NCBI GenBank assembly: GCA_023412915.1 | Contig: JAEZRE010000019.1 | Location: 78,089-142,088 of the forward strand | Length of the DNA stretch: 64,000 nucleotides | Origin: Bacillota bacterium | Lineage (GTDB): Bacteria > Bacillota > Clostridia > Acetivibrionales > DTU013 | Reading direction: 5' to 3' | Part shown: piece by piece, positions 7,961 to 15,012 of the stretch | How positions within the stretch are numbered: position 1 is the first letter of the stretch | Layout: each line of letters starts with the position of its first letter | Made by a program: the position numbers and the translations under genes | The notes under the pieces: model-generated | What the model saw: only the letters and a program-made list of their open reading frames with translations | The model's database searches: none | Told to the model about the DNA's origin: nothing

Positions 7961-8305
7961 TCAATAAGTATTGTTTTGACAAATATAATGAGAATTCAGC
8001 AACTTATTCACCAATGATTGCTCGTCACGTCGGATATCCATGTATATTTCACGCAAGGCATTCATTTTCTTTGTATACTCGACTTCCAGATGATACATCC
8101 TGCTTTTTACATCTTCAGTTTTAGTTCTAATGGCGGCCAGATCTTTTACCATATCTTCAGCAACATCACATGGAATTGGGACCAGGTCTTTTTTATCTAC
8201 AGCTAAATCTTCTGATGCATCCTTTATAGAAATAAAGTTGCCATGTTTTCCTAATACTTCTACCACCGAACCCTTATATACTGCATATTCCATGGAATCA
8301 GTCAC
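7961..8305 (-). CDS. Phage protein of unknown function
   Basis: A 114-residue protein. The N-terminus looks beta-rich (YAVYKGSVVEVLGKHGNFIS), the rest is helical and charged (VKDLAAIRTKTEDVKSRM), possibly a coiled coil. I recognise no family. It lies in the early/middle cluster directly before mor and shares its strand and spacing. Confidence 0.6.
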   Translation of the reverse strand: MTDSMEYAVYKGSVVEVLGKHGNFISIKDASEDLAVDKKDLVPIPCDVAEDMVKDLAAIRTKTEDVKSRMYHLEVEYTKKMNALREIYMDIRRDEQSLVNKLLNSHYICQNNTY

Positions 8306-8327
8306 CTTCTTTCTAAAGCTCCATTTC

Positions 8328-8720
8328 CTATGAAGAAATTAGTTCAATCACCTGATTATTATTGATTATGTGTCGTTTCAGGCTGCCGAATGACCGCCAC
8401 CAAGGCAAATAGTAGGTATATCGGGACTTGGCCTCATATTCTGCTCTTATCTTTTTTGGCAACTTTTTCAACGTATCTTTTCCATTTTGCCTTAACAGAG
8501 ACCGTGTCTGAGGCTGAAAAAACCTTCGCCTTTCCTCGCAATCCTCCATTAACCAACTTCCTTTACTGACGCCATTGACATAGACCATTAATACATTTCT
8601 GAACTGACCATACCGTTCAAGGACTACTGAAAGCTCATATTCATCGCATTTTAGCTTTACGATGTTGTAAAATGATTTGAGCTTTTCTTCAACCTGTTTC
8701 CATTCATTTGCAGTCAACAC
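8328..8720 (-). CDS. Phage protein of unknown function
   Basis: A 130-residue, basic protein with many aromatic residues (YYLPWWRSFGSLKRHI). The beta-rich middle (YELSVVLERYGQFRNVLMVYVNG) is followed by a Lys/Arg-rich helix. Similar short proteins occur in Clostridia prophages, but no function is known to me. The gene sits 12 bases after the small gene at 8733-8876 and 22 before the next. Confidence 0.65.
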   Translation of the reverse strand: MLTANEWKQVEEKLKSFYNIVKLKCDEYELSVVLERYGQFRNVLMVYVNGVSKGSWLMEDCEERRRFFQPQTRSLLRQNGKDTLKKLPKKIRAEYEAKSRYTYYLPWWRSFGSLKRHIINNNQVIELISS

Positions 8721-8732
8721 TGTCCCTCCAAT

Positions 8733-8876
8733 CTACTTCATAGCCCGTGCAACACGCTTTGTCCTGATTTTTTCTACTTCATATAGATCCTGCCGGGTTT
8801 TTACATCCTTCCTTTTCTTTTGCTGTTTCCGAAGTTCCTGATATTGGAGTAGCTTGCCAATAATCTCCCTTTCCAT
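8733..8876 (-). CDS. Small basic phage protein
   Basis: A 47-residue frame, MEREIIGKLLQYQEL followed by a run of Lys/Arg/Gln, ending VARAMK. It has an AAGGAGG ribosome site six bases before the ATG at 8876. It is probably one long basic helix and may bind nucleic acid. The interval 8882-9033 before it holds no clear gene. Confidence 0.55.
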   Translation of the reverse strand: MEREIIGKLLQYQELRKQQKKRKDVKTRQDLYEVEKIRTKRVARAMK

Positions 8877-9033
8877 TCCATGCCTCCTTAGTACGATTGG
8901 TGATTTAATGGCTCAGGTGACACCCCGCCCACTTGTCACGGCCCCGGAATATTACGCTGTATTTTTAGCCTACATAACGGCATCCAGCCACCGGCTGTAA
9001 CCTTTCGTTCTTCAACCCCAAATAGCAGAGCCA

Positions 9034-9567
9034 TTAAAGCTGGTATATAAACAGTCTTTCGCCCGGAGGTAGCTGGCAATTGTCCTGCCACTGTATCTTA
9101 CGAATAACCGACCAGGCGGATAGGTCAATATTGGAGAAGTCGTATCTGTTATACAACCGGCTGTCGATAGATAAACGATATACTCTGTCGGCCATACAGG
9201 GCAGTAACTTTGATAAAAAGGCGAGCCAGGTGACTTCCTGATCCGTCGCTTCATAATGCAAGGTGTAGGTGAGGCCATCCGCAAAATCCATGATTCTTGA
9301 GTAATCTTCTATCAGCAATTCATTGAAGAGTGCTGTGTAAATATAGATCTTTCCAGGATATAATAAGCGCTTTCGCAAATCTGACAGAAATAGGTATACT
9401 TCAGAAGCAATGAGCATGGGCTCTCCACCGGTAATTATTATTTCTTCAAACTCCAACAGGGAGTTTATATCATCCAAACATTCAATATTCTTAAATGCTT
9501 CCTGATCATTGCAGCAGCCTTTACAATGCCTATTACATTTTGTCGTTACAATGATTCTTGCTTTCAT
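9034..9567 (-). CDS. Phage-encoded radical SAM protein
   Basis: A 177-residue protein with a CNRHCKGCC motif (CX3CX2C, residues about 12-19) that would ligate a 4Fe-4S cluster, and a GGEP motif (about 47-50) that contacts S-adenosylmethionine. It is shorter than most family members and has no second Cys cluster, so it is about the size of activating enzymes such as NrdG, though the flanking motifs do not match NrdG closely. The start codon overlaps the stop of the small gene at 9564-9779 by four bases. The substrate is unknown; nucleotide or peptide modification are both possible. Confidence 0.8.
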   Translation of the reverse strand: MKARIIVTTKCNRHCKGCCNDQEAFKNIECLDDINSLLEFEEIIITGGEPMLIASEVYLFLSDLRKRLLYPGKIYIYTALFNELLIEDYSRIMDFADGLTYTLHYEATDQEVTWLAFLSKLLPCMADRVYRLSIDSRLYNRYDFSNIDLSAWSVIRKIQWQDNCQLPPGERLFIYQL

Positions 9568-9779
9568 TTCGGTTCCTCCACAGCATTTAGCCCTTTTTTC
9601 TTTGCCCAGGCGTCAAGGTTGTTCTGCGCTTCTGTCTTCGTTGCTACCATGGGCAGCTCCGACGATTTCAACCGATGCAATCCACCGCTGCCGCTTTGGC
9701 GAAATACTCCATATTCCTTGCCGAGTCCCTTGGAAACAAAAATGACCGTTCCGTCTTTGCCAACATATTTTTGATTCAT
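9564..9779 (-). CDS. Small protein coupled to the radical SAM gene
   Basis: A 71-residue protein reading MNQKYVGKDGTVIFVSKGLG, then a YGVFRQSGSGGLHRLKS stretch. The ATG at 9779 is chosen because a GGTGAGG-type site precedes it. Longer in-frame starts (to 9941) overlap the neighbouring gene. The N-terminal half looks like a small beta-barrel. It ends in an ATGA overlap with the radical SAM gene, so the two are co-translated. Confidence 0.6.
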   Translation of the reverse strand: MNQKYVGKDGTVIFVSKGLGKEYGVFRQSGSGGLHRLKSSELPMVATKTEAQNNLDAWAKKKGLNAVEEPK

Positions 9780-9825
9780 CAACCTCACCGATCCTTTCAT
9801 ATGAATAGGGGAGGTGGGATGATTA

Positions 9826-10011
9826 TCATCCCACCGACGCCGGTTTCTGTTCGGCCAGAAATATGCAATACCCATAACCGAATTCATCCACCAGCTCATC
9901 CCGATCCCAGTTCTCACAGCATTTATATCCGAGTACTTCAATCACGTACTTTTTGAGGCTAAGCCCCGGATTATTGGCTTCATAAAGCCTTACCAAAAGT
10001 TCCTTATACAT
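9826..10011 (-). CDS. Small phage protein of unknown function
   Basis: A 61-residue acidic protein (MYKELLVRLYEANNPGLSLK...). It contains a CC pair and a DRDELVDEFGYGY stretch. A perfect inverted repeat (GGTGGGATGAT, one base, ATCATCCCACC; 9813-9835) spans its stop codon and may form a hairpin that limits read-through. Confidence 0.55.
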   Translation of the reverse strand: MYKELLVRLYEANNPGLSLKKYVIEVLGYKCCENWDRDELVDEFGYGYCIFLAEQKPASVG

Positions 10012-10026
10012 TGCCTGCTGCCTCCT

Positions 10027-10233
10027 TTACTTACATTCGCAAAGTTCTTCCATCGTTACATTGAGAGCTTTTGCCAGTCTGCATACTATATCAATTGTTG
10101 GGATACTGATTCCGTTTTCGATCTGACTGATAAGTCCGGTGCTTACTCTGGCCCTTTGAGATAATTGCCGAATAGAAAGGCCCCGCTTTTTTCTTGTGTT
10201 ACGTAGATTTTTACAATCCACGCATGACCTCAT
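10027..10233 (-). CDS. Small XRE-family HTH regulator with N-terminal CxxC
   Basis: A 68-residue protein starting MRSCVDCKNLRNTRKKRG. The helix-turn-helix is complete (LSIRQLSQRARVSTGLISQIENGISIP). The start at 10233 follows a GGGGTG site; an in-frame ATG lies five codons earlier. The Cys-x-x-Cys could bind metal or form a disulfide. Nested inverted repeats upstream (10285-10331) are a likely autoregulatory operator. Confidence 0.75.
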   Translation of the reverse strand: MRSCVDCKNLRNTRKKRGLSIRQLSQRARVSTGLISQIENGISIPTIDIVCRLAKALNVTMEELCECK

Positions 10234-10284
10234 TTTGATACACCCCACTTTTCATAACTAGGGGCATTCGTCTATTTCTGGATT

Positions 10285-10331
10285 ACTTCAAACTAACATA
10301 AAATTCGTTCACTATGTTGAACATTTGAAGT
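10285..10331. promoter_or_regulatory. Nested inverted repeats upstream of the XRE gene
   Basis: An outer pair ACTTCAAA (10285-10292) and TTTGAAGT (10324-10331) encloses an inner GTTCA-N6-TGAAC (10307-10322). The element lies in the 115-base gap between the kinase-like gene and the XRE regulator, both on the minus strand. It fits a dimer-binding operator for the XRE protein. Confidence 0.45.
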
Positions 10332-10362
10332 ATTCTGCCAAAATGCCCCAAAAGTCCTAATA

Positions 10363-10893
10363 CTAAAGTCCTTTTATTAAATCGTTGACCCGACAAATAG
10401 TGTCCTCGATTGAACCGTTGGCGTCTACAACATAATCACAGCGGATCAGCCTGAAGGCGGTTCTGTCATATCCAACCCTGCGACCAACATCCAGGACGCT
10501 GCGCCCCTGATCCTTCATCCTGCATATGCGTTCTTCCTTATCGGCCTTCAGGTATATGACATTGATCCTGGCGTCTGTTACCTTAGTGCGAAGCATTTCA
10601 ATCCCATCCGGATCAACCACATAAATACTAACGCCATGACCCTGATACTGATCCCTCGTAGCCCAATAATGAAAGCCATCATAGAACTTATAGGCAACTA
10701 TGTAATCCTGCATATCCAGATGTTCCTGCAGTACTGCTCCGTCAACAAAGGTATGGCCCCATTCATCGGTTTCCCGCGGCGGCCTGGTCGTATATGACGA
10801 AATTACGTTGTATCCGATTGCCTCAAATGCCATGGCTATTGTAGTTTTTCCACTGCCAGATTCACCGACCAGGCATATGATTGTATCTTTCAT
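10363..10893 (-). CDS. Guanylate-kinase-like nucleotide kinase
   Basis: A 176-residue P-loop protein. The Walker A is GESGSGKTT (residues about 9-17). SYTTRPPRETDEWGHTF reproduces the GMP-binding pattern of guanylate kinases, where Ser, Arg and Glu contact the base and phosphate. A lid region (KADKEERICRMKDQGR) follows. It may raise dGTP precursors during phage replication or act on a modified nucleotide. It is somewhat shorter than cellular Gmk (about 190-205). Its ATG overlaps the stop of the preceding small gene (ATGA). Confidence 0.8.
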   Translation of the reverse strand: MKDTIICLVGESGSGKTTIAMAFEAIGYNVISSYTTRPPRETDEWGHTFVDGAVLQEHLDMQDYIVAYKFYDGFHYWATRDQYQGHGVSIYVVDPDGIEMLRTKVTDARINVIYLKADKEERICRMKDQGRSVLDVGRRVGYDRTAFRLIRCDYVVDANGSIEDTICRVNDLIKGL

Positions 10894-11027
10894 TTCAACA
10901 TCCCCATTTCATCAGCAATTCTTTGAAACTCTTTTGTAAGCCTTCGGCTCTTATTGCGGCTAGGTTTTGATTCCCGATCCCTCCATCTAGCCTTCAGGCA
11001 TCGTATTGTAAAAATCAGTCTTTTCAT
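10890..11027 (-). CDS. Small very basic phage protein
   Basis: A 45-residue frame, MKRLIFTIRCLKARWRDRES onward, ending ADEMGMLK, with many Arg and Lys. A GGAGGG site lies upstream, and ATGA overlaps join it to both neighbours. This suggests a real coupled gene. No family recognised. Confidence 0.55.
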   Translation of the reverse strand: MKRLIFTIRCLKARWRDRESKPSRNKSRRLTKEFQRIADEMGMLK

Positions 11028-11344
11028 ACAGCCATCCCTCCGTCATTGCTTTTCCTATGCTGCAGTATCTTGGTAGCCATTTTCCTGTAGCGGTGAGGGA
11101 GATCCAGCACGGTGATCAGGATCTCGCCACCGAATAAGAAAACCTTGTCTGCGTGGATGCGGATGTTGTTGGCTGTCTTGTTATAGAAATAGAGCGATGT
11201 TATGTATTTATTGAGCGCACCGGTCGTTTCATCATGCCTGATACCATTTTTAAAGGCAGCCTCTGCGAGACGATCCACAGATTTCTTGGGTACTCCGCAG
11301 CGGCTCCTTATTCGTTGATTACCATGGGCAGAAACTTTGACCAT
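11024..11344 (-). CDS. Phage protein of unknown function
   Basis: A 106-residue basic protein from the ATG at 11344, which has a GGAGGATAC ribosome site. It has an N-terminal GNQRIRSRCGVPKKSVDRLAE helix pair followed by a beta-rich half (SLYFYN, VFLFGG, ILITVLDLP). This mixed pattern is common in small phage early proteins. I do not recognise the family. It sits 11 bases after the GemA-like gene. Confidence 0.65.
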   Translation of the reverse strand: MVKVSAHGNQRIRSRCGVPKKSVDRLAEAAFKNGIRHDETTGALNKYITSLYFYNKTANNIRIHADKVFLFGGEILITVLDLPHRYRKMATKILQHRKSNDGGMAV

Positions 11345-11355
11345 GAGTATCCTCC

Positions 11356-11829
11356 TCACATTTTTGTTCTGGCTGATTTTATCCCGGACTCGCTTTCCAG
11401 AAGCCCTTTCAAACCTTCTATGACCCTCCATGCCTGGGCGGAAGTTATAAAGTTGATATCATCAACACCGGCGGCATATTTCTTGAGAAAGCCCCGCAGT
11501 CGCTTATCCAGAGAGATCTTTGAAGGCTCCTTATCCAGTTTTCGAATTTCGAACATCAGACGCCATATCTTGCCTTTCTGCGCTTGTGTAGCCCGATTCT
11601 GGATATTGGAGTTTTGTGGTGTCCTTATCCGGTCGGAACCTTTCATGCCGGACTTTAGCCTGTCAATAATCTGGATGGCCTCAAGACTTGTCATATCTGT
11701 TACATGGCACTTGCCGGTCATGGATTCGACCATTTCATGTAACAGGTCTCTGGCGGTCATCCTGTCGACCAAGCCAAGCTCCTGACCCAAGGTATATATG
11801 ATTTTGATTTGTTCCTTTGAGATCTTCAT
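11356..11829 (-). CDS. GemA-like regulatory protein (DUF1018 / Mu Gp16)
   Basis: A 157-residue protein with KISKEQIKIIYTLGQELGL near the start and TQAQKGKIWRLMFEI in the centre, both typical of DUF1018/GemA. In Mu, GemA is linked to host gene expression and DNA relaxation. The start at 11829 has a GGGAGGT site eight bases upstream, better spaced than the ATG two codons earlier. It lies in the early region between Gam and mor, as in Mu. Confidence 0.8.
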   Translation of the reverse strand: MKISKEQIKIIYTLGQELGLVDRMTARDLLHEMVESMTGKCHVTDMTSLEAIQIIDRLKSGMKGSDRIRTPQNSNIQNRATQAQKGKIWRLMFEIRKLDKEPSKISLDKRLRGFLKKYAAGVDDINFITSAQAWRVIEGLKGLLESESGIKSARTKM

Positions 11830-11881
11830 CAACATTACCTCCCGGAGAGACTAAGGGCGGCACCAGCCGCCCCTGAACCGA

Positions 11882-12139
11882 CTAAATCTTTTCAACAAAC
11901 AATACCACACGGTACCGGCTTCTTTTGTCTATTGATTTGCATAACTCGGAAAATTCGGATAACACATTTTCTAGTTTCTTTCCCGGCAAGCTATCTTTGG
12001 ATACCGCCAGGGAGGTCGGGTTTTCATTTGTGAAGGTGGAAGGCATGCCTGCCTGTCTATAGTTCTTCCTGACCTTCTGGGGAGTATTGGCGTTCAATGT
12101 TGCCGGGGTTACTTTGCCTTGCATGATAGTGTCAGTCAC
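11882..12139 (-). CDS. Small phage protein of unknown function
   Basis: An 85-residue basic protein ending RYRVVLFVEKI. The start is taken as GTG 12139 (VTDTIMQGKV), inside the gam stop region, because a GGAGGAAAGGA site lies just upstream. The open frame extends to 12178 but would sit wholly inside gam. Rich in Asn, Ser and Lys. No family recognised. Confidence 0.55.
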   Translation of the reverse strand: MTDTIMQGKVTPATLNANTPQKVRKNYRQAGMPSTFTNENPTSLAVSKDSLPGKKLENVLSEFSELCKSIDKRSRYRVVLFVEKI

Positions 12140-12623
12140 CGATCCTTTCCTCCGATACCTTATAGAAGAAGGTGTCACCGGTCGGACGTTTGGCTCCGAC
12201 CTTCAGGAGAGATTCATCGTCGTATTCGGCAAGCTTCTCTTTATTCAGCTTCTCGGTAACGTCGATGCAGTCCGTCATTTTGTTCTGCTTCAGCGCCTCG
12301 ATAATAGCCTTGACGTTCCGTGTAATGATGCCGGTTTTCTTCCGGAAGCCAACTTCTCCGAACAGGAGCTTGCGGGTTTTGCTTGTTTTGAATTCGTCAA
12401 TACTGCCTTCCGTAAATGCCTGGACGTCCTTTTCCAACGATTCCTTCCGTTGCAGCAGGCCTTTGGTCTTATCCTCTGCAGTTGTCTTGACCAGGTTGAT
12501 GGTCTCATTCATGTCCGCCTCGATGGCTGTTACCTTGCGGTCAATTTCTCCGATTTCCTTGAGAGCCTGGTCGACCTGATCCCAGTTTTCAAATGATGAA
12601 GTAATTTTCTTGGCCTTTGCCAT
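12132..12623 (-). CDS. gam: Gam-like host-nuclease inhibitor
   Basis: A 163-residue protein (MAKAKKITSSFENWDQVDQA...). It has a long N-terminal coiled coil with EIGEIDRKVTAIEADMNETI, followed by KTRKLLFGEVGFRKKTGII, the signature of Mu Gam. Gam is a Ku-like dimer that binds DNA ends and shields linear phage DNA from exonucleases. The ATG at 12623 is favoured over 12632 by spacing to AAGGA. Early-region location is as in Mu. Confidence 0.88.
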   Translation of the reverse strand: MAKAKKITSSFENWDQVDQALKEIGEIDRKVTAIEADMNETINLVKTTAEDKTKGLLQRKESLEKDVQAFTEGSIDEFKTSKTRKLLFGEVGFRKKTGIITRNVKAIIEALKQNKMTDCIDVTEKLNKEKLAEYDDESLLKVGAKRPTGDTFFYKVSEERIGD

Positions 12624-12624
12624 A

Positions 12625-12768
12625 TCAAACATCCTTTCCTTTATAATCCAGCATGATGCTGTTGTTCACCAGAAGGATCCTCACGAAGCGCTGTCGGTTT
12701 TCACGATCCTTCAGGACTTGCTGCCGGTAATCGGTATTAAAGATATACCTGAGTATGGATATCAACAT
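12625..12768 (-). CDS. Small basic phage protein
   Basis: A 47-residue frame, MLISILRYIFNTDYRQQVLK onward, ending LDYKGKDV. A GGAGG site lies six bases before the ATG. Its stop directly abuts the gam start, so it is placed as a regular member of the early operon. It has no recognised domain. Confidence 0.55.
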   Translation of the reverse strand: MLISILRYIFNTDYRQQVLKDRENRQRFVRILLVNNSIMLDYKGKDV

Positions 12769-12783
12769 AGGAAGCCTCCATTT

Positions 12784-13785
12784 CTAGGCGGTGATGCCTT
12801 CGGACTCTCCCAGGATTGAAAGCAGCTCATCCAGTTCCATAATGAGATCCGGAAGCTCCGATACTTTTATGTCCACGAATAGGTTGGCGTTTTGCTTGTT
12901 ATACAGAATCACCGTGGCAGCGCCGACTCCATAATTGGCGATGTTGCCTTTAAGCGATGTAGGTACCAGTCTTTTTTTTGCGGCTGCCGCTATGGAGTGA
13001 TGCGAAGGTTCCGACTGTTCGGGATCATGTGCCTCGCCATTCTCATCGAACATGGGGCCTGTCCCGTTTATAAGCCATTCCTCGCTTACGCCGAACTCCA
13101 AATGAGCAAGTCTGATGAGCATTTCCGAAGGATTATCTTTAGATGCCTCCAATTTGGAAATATGTGCATAAGTGACCTTGATTCTTTTGCCGAATTCTTC
13201 TTGAGTTAGATCAAGGCTTTTTCGAAGCTGTTTGATCCTTTCGCCAACGGAGCTTATCACTGCCGGTGATGTAGCCTGATCAATAGGCGCTTCGTGCTGA
13301 TCTATTTGAGTCTCACTTTGGGTACTGCCAGTATCGGCAGACGGTGCAGGAGTCTGTTTATTATGCCTCCCGGTAGGCTTTTCAAGCCCAAGCTTGTTAT
13401 ACAGGTCAAAGGCTTCGATATAAGCTTTGACCCGCGCCAGCGATAACTGAAACGTCCTGACCGCATCCCGCAGGGAATCGTCGTTTATGCCCTTTTCCAT
13501 AAAATGTGCTATAAACTTCTCTTTGATTTCATCTGTCATGCGTGCCATCCGATCATAACCTCCCTTTTCATTTTTGCTTAAAATACTGAGTTTTGCCCTT
13601 CCGGCTTTCACAAGCCTTGCAATGTCCTCCAGGTCAAGTGTAGTTGTATAATTGCCGTTATTAGCAATGACAAAGCTCTTGCCTGGAATAACCTGTTGCA
13701 CCAGATATTCCATGGGTGCCTTAAACCCGGTGGTGTTTCGTCTTTTGTATGCTATCTGGATTAGATCACCTGCCTTTACGGCCAT
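12784..13785 (-). CDS. Early HTH protein with a repressor-like DNA-binding domain
   Basis: A 333-residue protein with three parts. Residues 1-65 look like a small beta domain. Residues about 70-120 are helical with a sigma-like turn (DSLRDAVRTFQLSLARVKAYI). After a Gln/Ser/Thr-rich linker, residues about 180-250 are a Cro/CI-type HTH (IKQLRKSLDLTQEEFGKRIKV... SKLEASKDNPSEMLIRL ... EEWLINGTGPMF). This HTH is strikingly like the N-terminus of the prophage repressor (MKELRKSLGLSQEKFGQRIKV). It lies in the early operon after MuB and could compete for the same operators. Confidence 0.75.
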   Translation of the reverse strand: MAVKAGDLIQIAYKRRNTTGFKAPMEYLVQQVIPGKSFVIANNGNYTTTLDLEDIARLVKAGRAKLSILSKNEKGGYDRMARMTDEIKEKFIAHFMEKGINDDSLRDAVRTFQLSLARVKAYIEAFDLYNKLGLEKPTGRHNKQTPAPSADTGSTQSETQIDQHEAPIDQATSPAVISSVGERIKQLRKSLDLTQEEFGKRIKVTYAHISKLEASKDNPSEMLIRLAHLEFGVSEEWLINGTGPMFDENGEAHDPEQSEPSHHSIAAAAKKRLVPTSLKGNIANYGVGAATVILYNKQNANLFVDIKVSELPDLIMELDELLSILGESEGITA

Positions 13786-13795
13786 CTAAAACACC

Positions 13796-13996
13796 TCACT
13801 CAAGCCACTCTGTTACACGCTTTTCAACATATTGAGGAACGGATCCGTTCTGAAGGTATTGCCTGACCATCCAGAGGGAAATGCCAAGCTGCTTCGCCAT
13901 ATCGACTTCGGTCAGACTGCATCTCCTCATTTCCGCCTTCATCAAGGTGCAATTGTCGGCTTGATTCGTGACTGGCCGGTATATTAATGAATTCAT
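13796..13996 (-). CDS. Small HTH phage protein
   Basis: A 66-residue protein from ATG 13996 (AAGGCGG six bases upstream). The frame is open to 14086, but that part overlaps MuB. The segment LTEVDMAKQLGISLWMVRQYL is a clear helix-turn-helix. It may be a small early regulator or accessory DNA-binding protein. Confidence 0.65.
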   Translation of the reverse strand: MNSLIYRPVTNQADNCTLMKAEMRRCSLTEVDMAKQLGISLWMVRQYLQNGSVPQYVEKRVTEWLE

Positions 13997-14028
13997 GTTA
14001 TCCGCCTTTCCGCAGGAATTCCTGATAC

Positions 14029-14994
14029 TTACAGCATCATCATCCTGCTTGCTTTCGAGATGATATCCAGGGTGATTTCCTGACAATCCGGCTGCTCCTG
14101 CAGGAGGCGTATGATGTTCTTCAAGGTGCGATCCAGAAGACGGAAACAGCCGGTCTGCGAGTTTGTCGCTCTCTGGATCATTTCCTCCAGGGCAGCCGGA
14201 TGAAAATTTAAGCCATCGAGGTATCTCTCGACTTCTTTCCTTGAAACGCCTTTCAGGTTTGCATAAAAGTCGACCCTGTTGGCAAAGCGGGGAAGGTAGG
14301 ACTTGATCATTGCTTCCAGTTTGGGTTCACCGGCGATGATCAGCCCGACGTCACTCTGGTCAAAGATGGACCGGAGGATCTCCATTTTCTTCTGAGTGTA
14401 TTTATTCAGCAGCTTGTCCGCCTCATCAATGACAAGCAGGTAGCCCTTGTTGGTGTTGAAGAACTTCTTGATCTGCTTGGTGCGTTTTGAAATAGTGCCG
14501 TAGGCGGTAGGAATACCGATTGCATCCTCGATGGCCTCAACCAGGTCCCGGCTGCTCATACTATCGTCACATTCGATATAACAGACACGTTCGCTGTTTT
14601 TGGCGTAGTGTTTTAGGGTGAAGGTTTTGCCGTAGCCCGACCTGCCGATTATGACACCTAACGACATATACTCCTGGCATGATTGGCAAACGCCGATGAT
14701 ATTGTCTGCGTCCTGGGTTTGCGTCAGGCTGTTATGTACCGATAGTGCCTTGGCTGAGGAGGGCTTTTCATCTGTAGCTCCGGCCTCCTTCAGGAAATTG
14801 ACAAGAACCTTTTCAATGTTTTCCGGATTGGAACCGTATTTTCCGGCCAGGTACTGCGAAACCGCTGTCCTTGAAAGGCTGCACTTCTCAGCAAGTTCAG
14901 TGATGGACATTTCTGATTTGGATAGATAGGACTTTGTGATAGATGCAACATCTTCCTTTAACGTGTAAACCTTTGCCGTGCTTTCATTTGTCAT
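14029..14994 (-). CDS. MuB-like transposition target-selection ATPase
   Basis: A 321-residue AAA+ protein. The N-terminal HTH (SITELAEKCSLSRTAVSQYLAGKYG) matches the MuB DNA-binding region. The ATPase core has Walker A GRSGYGKTFT and Walker B LLVIDEADKLL, plus sensor regions GLIIAGEPKLEAM and FANRVDF. MuB coats target DNA, stimulates MuA and directs target immunity. It lies 18 bases after the transposase gene, as in Mu. Confidence 0.93.
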   Translation of the reverse strand: MTNESTAKVYTLKEDVASITKSYLSKSEMSITELAEKCSLSRTAVSQYLAGKYGSNPENIEKVLVNFLKEAGATDEKPSSAKALSVHNSLTQTQDADNIIGVCQSCQEYMSLGVIIGRSGYGKTFTLKHYAKNSERVCYIECDDSMSSRDLVEAIEDAIGIPTAYGTISKRTKQIKKFFNTNKGYLLVIDEADKLLNKYTQKKMEILRSIFDQSDVGLIIAGEPKLEAMIKSYLPRFANRVDFYANLKGVSRKEVERYLDGLNFHPAALEEMIQRATNSQTGCFRLLDRTLKNIIRLLQEQPDCQEITLDIISKASRMMML

Positions 14995-15012
14995 GATATA
15001 TACCCCCTCTTT

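Noticed and set aside
11153..11785. 210-codon plus-strand frame inside the prophage
   Set aside because: It runs opposite the GemA-like gene and its neighbour, which have good ribosome sites and family patterns.
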